From positions 37,066-101,065 of the forward strand of contig JAFLDZ010000012.1 in NCBI GenBank assembly GCA_017302135.1: 64,000 bases of DNA, written 5' to 3'. This document shows, piece after piece, positions 60,127 through 64,000 of the stretch; position 1 is the stretch's first letter; each line of letters begins with the position of its first letter. This DNA is from Lysobacterales bacterium (lineage in GTDB: Bacteria; Pseudomonadota; Gammaproteobacteria; Xanthomonadales; Xanthomonadaceae). Position numbers and translations under genes: made by a program. The notes under the pieces were generated by a model. It saw only the letters and a program-made list of their open reading frames with translations, was not told the origin of the DNA and did not search any database.

Positions 60127-62675
60127 GGAGCGCTCCTTTTCAAAGTTGTTTCCCATTTTTCGTTCTCCGCGAACCCCCCGAGCACACTGGCCTTCGCTCG
60201 CGTCATCGCATGCCGGTCGCCGATGACGATCCTCTGGTAGCGCGCACGCGTGAGTGCAACATTCAGGCGGTTCGGGCTCTCAAGGAAGCTAGTGGGCCGC
60301 GCACTTGCGAACGAGAGCATCACAAGATCGGCTTCATGCCCTTGGAAGCGATCGACCGTGCACAGCTCGACAGTGAAGTACGGCCGATCCTTGATGCCGC
60401 GACAAAAATGACGCATCCCGCTCGGCTGTTGTGCCCAGCGCCGCAAGTGGGTTCGAATCTCGCGTTCCTGACCACGATAGAAGGTCAGCACCGCAGCCTC
60501 CCAGGGGCGGCCATCGTTACGCGGGTTGCGGTTCGCCCACTCGTCGAACGCCTGGAGCTCGTCGATCACCGCGCGGGCCTCGCAGGGGTTCGAGTTAGAG
60601 CGACTGTTGAACTCGCCGCGGACATCGAGCCAGACCGCGCGGTGAGCGTGGCGCTTGAACTCCCAAGCACGCTCGGCCGAGATGTAGTTCGGCGTGTAGA
60701 GCGCCTCGCAATCATAGATGTGCTCGTGCGAGAACGCGGCGATCTCAGGGTGCATGCGGTGCTGCATGCTGAGCAGCACATGGCGCGCTTTTAGCACGGG
60801 CGCCGGCAGGCCATCGGAGAGTGCAGTTCCCTTTCGTGTATTCGGATCGCGCTCGAAACCATGTCGGAGCGACTCCAGAATCGATGGGAGCGCGACCCGA
60901 CGCACACGGTCAATCTCGCTCCAGACCCTCTCCGCGTCCATGCCGGTCTCTGCCACCGGCAGCAGGTCCGTGATTTGTTCCCGGAGCCGCTGAGCCGTCG
61001 AGCGCGTGCCGCGCTCGGTGTGCTCGACATCCTGGACGAAACGCTGCTCATAGAGTCGAGCGAAGCGCCAAGCAACTTCGGATGCCCACTCCGGCGGCTC
61101 TTCGCCCGCCCGCCGGGAGAGGCGAAGCCATGCCTCAGCCCTGCGCCGAATTGCATGCAGGCCTTCCCCCGTGTGCCGCACGGTCGCGATGTCGAGCGGC
61201 AATTCATCGACACGGCGCTCCAGGTCGGCAAGCGTCCCAACGACGACGGCCGCACCCCACAGCCCATCGTCGCTGCTAGCGTTCGCGAGATTGACGTCGC
61301 GGGCAGCGGCCTGCGCTGTGTATACGTCGATGGCTCTGGTCCCGTCGATCGACACCGCGGCGATCCGCCGCCTGCGAGAATCGCCGTGACCTGCCATGAA
61401 AACATCGATGCAGGCGTTACGGATCGTCTCATCGCTGAGGCATGCCTCTACGTTCACTGCCATCGCGGCATCGTCGACGTAGGGCGACAACTGCTTCGGA
61501 TCGCCGACGATCACCCATCGCTTCGCGAGGAGCGCTGGGACGAGGAACTCCTGGAAGGTCGTCTTGGATGCCTCGTCGACGATCAGCACGTCGAAGGCTG
61601 CAGTCGTTTGTCCGTTCGCCTTGATGTCTGGGTGCTGCAGGATGCCGATGGTGGTGCCGCAGACAAGGTTCGCTGCGTCCAGCACCATGCGCTCGATCGT
61701 GGTCGAGCCGTGCCTGATGGTGTCGAGCAGCACACGCTGCGACTCGCTGAGGTCGCGACGACCTTCGAGGTGCCCGAGGAGACGCTCGCGCTCCGTCTTC
61801 ACAAAGCGCTCAAGCTGCCACGGGCCTGCCTTTTCGGAGACGTTCCTTCGCTCGCCGATCCGTACCGGGATGACGAGATCCTTGTGCGGGTTTCGCTCGT
61901 CCATCAGCCGCTCAAGCACGTTATCAACGGCAACGTGGGTCGAAGCGCAGAGGAGCACGCGCTTCCCCTTGTTCGCGAGTTGAAGCACCAGCTCGCAGAT
62001 GGCGGTGGTCTTCCCGGACCCCGGCGGCCCCTCTAAGAACACGAAGTCCGGTGTCGCCATAGCGATCTCGACAAAGCGGCGTTGCTGATCAGTGCCAGGG
62101 CGTGCCACATCGGTCAGCACCATCCAGCCGTCGTCGATCTCGGCGGCTTCAAAGGAGGGCCAGCGGGCGTGATCCTCAGATTCCATCAGGCGCAACAATG
62201 GGAGATGGAACGACGACGGCGCGTTCTGCAGTGCTTGCAGTGCCTGAATCTGCCTATGCAGCGTGACAGTGTTCGGGCGCAGGAGCAGTTGCGCGCCTTC
62301 AGGGCGTTTATCAAGCAGAAGTTGCGACGTACCAGTGTCACGATCAAGCACGTTGAGCTTGCGCTCGTCTGCGAAGTTCCTCCTGCCGTTACGGTGCCGC
62401 TCGCCTGGATCGTCCGACTCGTCGCCGATTAGGTCGAACACTTCGCGCACGTTCTCGTCCATGAATGCACGGAACGTCGACTCGGGCTCATTCGGACGGT
62501 CCTTGGGCTCCTCAAGTTGGACCCATACACCACGCGCCCGATCAGTGACGTCATCGACTGGCGAGATGCCGGGCTTCCACGCGAGCCGCTTTAAGGCCGC
62601 GTCGCTCTCCATGTAGTCCTTCGTTCGACGGAGGAAGTCGTAGAACGTCTTCATGCCGAAGAAAGCGTTCTTCAT
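60123..62675 (-). CDS. Superfamily 1 (UPF1/DNA2-type, COG1112-like) helicase
   Basis: An 850-residue SF1B-type helicase. Walker A is GPPGSGKT (216-223), followed by LLCASTHVAVDNVLERL (motif Ia). Further motifs are VLIVDEASKTTF (II, Walker B), VIVGDPKQLSPY (III), SMQHRMHPEIAAFS (IV), VDRFQGHEADLVMLSF (V) and RLNVALTRARYQRIVIGD (VI). The N-terminal 200 residues are a unique accessory domain. ATG 62675 is chosen; the next ATG is at 62654, and the frame further upstream runs through the sigma54 promoter. First gene of the operon, overlapping the winged-helix gene by 4 bp. SF1 helicases of this group pair with PLD nucleases in the Mokosh anti-phage systems. Confidence 0.87.
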   Translation of the reverse strand: MKNAFFGMKTFYDFLRRTKDYMESDAALKRLAWKPGISPVDDVTDRARGVWVQLEEPKDRPNEPESTFRAFMDENVREVFDLIGDESDDPGERHRNGRRNFADERKLNVLDRDTGTSQLLLDKRPEGAQLLLRPNTVTLHRQIQALQALQNAPSSFHLPLLRLMESEDHARWPSFEAAEIDDGWMVLTDVARPGTDQQRRFVEIAMATPDFVFLEGPPGSGKTTAICELVLQLANKGKRVLLCASTHVAVDNVLERLMDERNPHKDLVIPVRIGERRNVSEKAGPWQLERFVKTERERLLGHLEGRRDLSESQRVLLDTIRHGSTTIERMVLDAANLVCGTTIGILQHPDIKANGQTTAAFDVLIVDEASKTTFQEFLVPALLAKRWVIVGDPKQLSPYVDDAAMAVNVEACLSDETIRNACIDVFMAGHGDSRRRRIAAVSIDGTRAIDVYTAQAAARDVNLANASSDDGLWGAAVVVGTLADLERRVDELPLDIATVRHTGEGLHAIRRRAEAWLRLSRRAGEEPPEWASEVAWRFARLYEQRFVQDVEHTERGTRSTAQRLREQITDLLPVAETGMDAERVWSEIDRVRRVALPSILESLRHGFERDPNTRKGTALSDGLPAPVLKARHVLLSMQHRMHPEIAAFSHEHIYDCEALYTPNYISAERAWEFKRHAHRAVWLDVRGEFNSRSNSNPCEARAVIDELQAFDEWANRNPRNDGRPWEAAVLTFYRGQEREIRTHLRRWAQQPSGMRHFCRGIKDRPYFTVELCTVDRFQGHEADLVMLSFASARPTSFLESPNRLNVALTRARYQRIVIGDRHAMTRAKASVLGGFAENEKWETTLKRSAP

Positions 62676-62982
62676 GAGGATGTCCGGTCGTTGGACACCT
62701 AAACTTTCGTAATGAAGCAGAGCCAAAAGCAATTCCCCTTGATGATGAGTGGCATGTTCACAGAAGAAGATGGAGCAAAAGCAATGCCACAAATCATGAT
62801 CTTCATAACTTGCTGATAATGCTGAAGTTCAATCGATCTTTGATTGCCATTTACAGGGTCGTATTGCCCGCTTGAAGGCGATATTACCTGCTCGCCTCAA
62901 AAATCCGCTGATACGCCCCCCTCTCATCCCAAAGCAACCACGGGTTGATCAACAGGACACCAAGTCAGATGCCATCCGGTAG
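62676..62982. other. Operon promoter region and edge of the phage tail remnant
   Basis: 307 bp containing the sigma54-type promoter and probably the activator's enhancer sites upstream of it (about 62800-62940). I cannot pick a clear enhancer dyad; ATCATGAT at 62794-62801 is a short palindrome. No gene is seen. Confidence 0.45.
62774..62789 (-). promoter_or_regulatory. Sigma54 (-24/-12) promoter of the helicase-PLD operon
   Basis: Minus strand TGGCATTGCTTTTGCT: GG and GC separated by exactly 10 bases, with TTGC at -12, as in the consensus TGGCAC-N5-TTGC. Transcription would start near 62763, about 88 nt before the helicase start at 62675. The operon itself encodes a GAFTGA-bearing activator, which is what such a promoter requires. 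Confidence 0.75.
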
Positions 62983-63915
62983 GGCGGCGCCCAGAATTGC
63001 GGCTACGATGTTCTACACCAGCCGGGGCAAGTTGATACCCTTGGTGACGTCACTGCGGCCAGTGCGCCCTCGCTTGGCGATGGCGCCGATCCCACTGAAT
63101 ACCTCGCCAGTGAAACCGTCAACGCCAAACTGCTCACTCGCACCCAGCAGGGCACGCTAGACCCGGCGCTCGCGCCGATCGCGCAGGTCCGTCTCGACGC
63201 GCGCCACGCGCGGCCCTATCCGCCAGGGCGGTTGCGGATCAACGGCAATGCTTGGCCCGCAACGAGCTTCGCGCGGCTGGCGATCGCGTGGGCACACCGC
63301 GACCGCGTGCTGCAGGGCGATCGTCTGGTCGAACATGAGGCCGGAAGCATCGGCCCGGAGCCCGGCACAACGACAACCGTGCGCATCGTCCACGCGCTCA
63401 GCGGTACGCTGCTTCACGAAACCGCAGGCATCGCTGGAACCAGTCACACGCACGTTCTGCTGCTCGCGAACGATGCAATGATCCGCGTTGAGATCGAGAG
63501 CCGGCGCGGGGCGCTCTCTAGTCGCCAAAAGCACGTCCGTGTCCTCAATTGCGAGTGCGGCGAAAAACTGGCGAACGCTGACTTCGACACGCAGGCGGCC
63601 TGGACGCTCGGCACCGGCTGGTTGATCGTCGGTGGCACAGCAATCAAAGCCGCAGGCATCACCTCCGACCTCGAACAACCGTTCGCGTTCTTCGATGGCG
63701 GTCTCTACCGCATCGAAGTCGTGTTGAGCCAGGTCACTGCCGGCAGCGTGCGCGTCCGCCTCGCCGGGACAACGTCCATCGACGGCGTGGCACGCAACGC
63801 CAACGGCACCTTCATCGACACGCTCACTGCCGCTGGACACACCGCACTGCGCATCACGGCGGACGCCGCGTTTGCCGGTCGCATCGAGCGCGTGAGCCTG
63901 CGCCGATTGGCGTAG
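62983..63915 (+). pseudogene. 5'-truncated phage tail protein gene
   Basis: The frame is open from 62983 (just after an in-frame TAG at 62980) to the stop at 63915, about 310 codons, but it has no suitable start. It begins GGAQNCGYDVLHQPGQVDTL and continues with SLGDGADPTEYLASETVNAK, RPYPPGRLRINGNAWP and a long beta-rich tail ending RIERVSLRRLA. The parts resemble tail tip or fibre proteins of Xanthomonadales prophages. The gene was cut at its 5' end, apparently where the defence operon was joined, so it marks a recombination junction. Confidence 0.6.
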
Positions 63916-64000
63916 TCCGGGCACGACGTCAACGCTTGTTTTGAAGCCTGTACGACAGGTGTCTGCTTGTCGCAGCGCGACATCGAACAGTGCTTGGCTT

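Overview
The window looks like chromosomal DNA of a GC-rich gammaproteobacterium of the Xanthomonadales (Lysobacter/Xanthomonas-type). Three things point there: an effector with the C-terminal secretion domain used by the Xanthomonadales bacteria-killing type IV system, a LexA box of the TTAG-N8-CTAA type in front of imuA-imuB-dnaE2, and a TonB receptor / LacI / SLC45-type transporter carbohydrate locus. No species can be named from the sequence alone.

Region 1 (1-17.5 kb) is a core-type alpha-glucan utilisation locus. It holds a pullulanase, a GH97 alpha-glucosidase, a DUF6445 protein and a secreted esterase on the minus strand, and a flavin-dependent halogenase-like protein and an MFS sugar transporter on the plus strand. 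A second MFS transporter, a LacI repressor and a large TonB-dependent receptor follow. Four near-identical palindromes (core TGAATACGTATGCA) lie in front of the pullulanase/halogenase pair, both transporters and the receptor, so one LacI protein probably controls the whole set. A sterol-desaturase-like membrane protein and a DUF1993 protein sit between the two halves. Then come ubiA and tRNA-Arg(CCG) at 17.6-18.7 kb.

Region 2 (18.7-63 kb) is accessory DNA starting right after the tRNA. It is a mosaic of defence, DNA-damage and prophage-derived modules: an XRE regulator with two unknown genes; a kinase-ATPase fusion in a three-gene set with a membrane protein; an orphan DruA-like protein; the LexA-controlled imuA-imuB-dnaE2 mutasome diverging from a SRAP/YedK protein; a Septu-like ATPase + HNH pair; a PD-(D/E)XK-like nuclease effector with XVIPCD and a candidate immunity protein; an early-gene block of a phage or satellite (AlpA-like HTH, D5 primase-helicase, RuvC fragment, DUF6362, two ParB-methyltransferases); RelB/RelE; a DUF3489 regulator; an SbcC/SbcD-like pair; a TIR pseudogene; and a four-gene overlapping operon. 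That operon encodes an SF1 helicase, a winged-helix protein, a two-HKD phospholipase-D nuclease and a CARF-sigma54 activator. A promoterless phage tail gene fragment closes the window.

The best candidate for an undescribed system is the four-gene operon at 55.9-62.8 kb. Its helicase + PLD pair recalls Mokosh. It differs in carrying its own CARF-type sigma54 activator, with a matching -24/-12 promoter (GG-N10-GC) upstream of its first gene, which suggests an inducible, self-regulated defence. The kinase-ATPase/Rossmann-like/membrane-protein triad at 21.8-26.9 kb is the second candidate.
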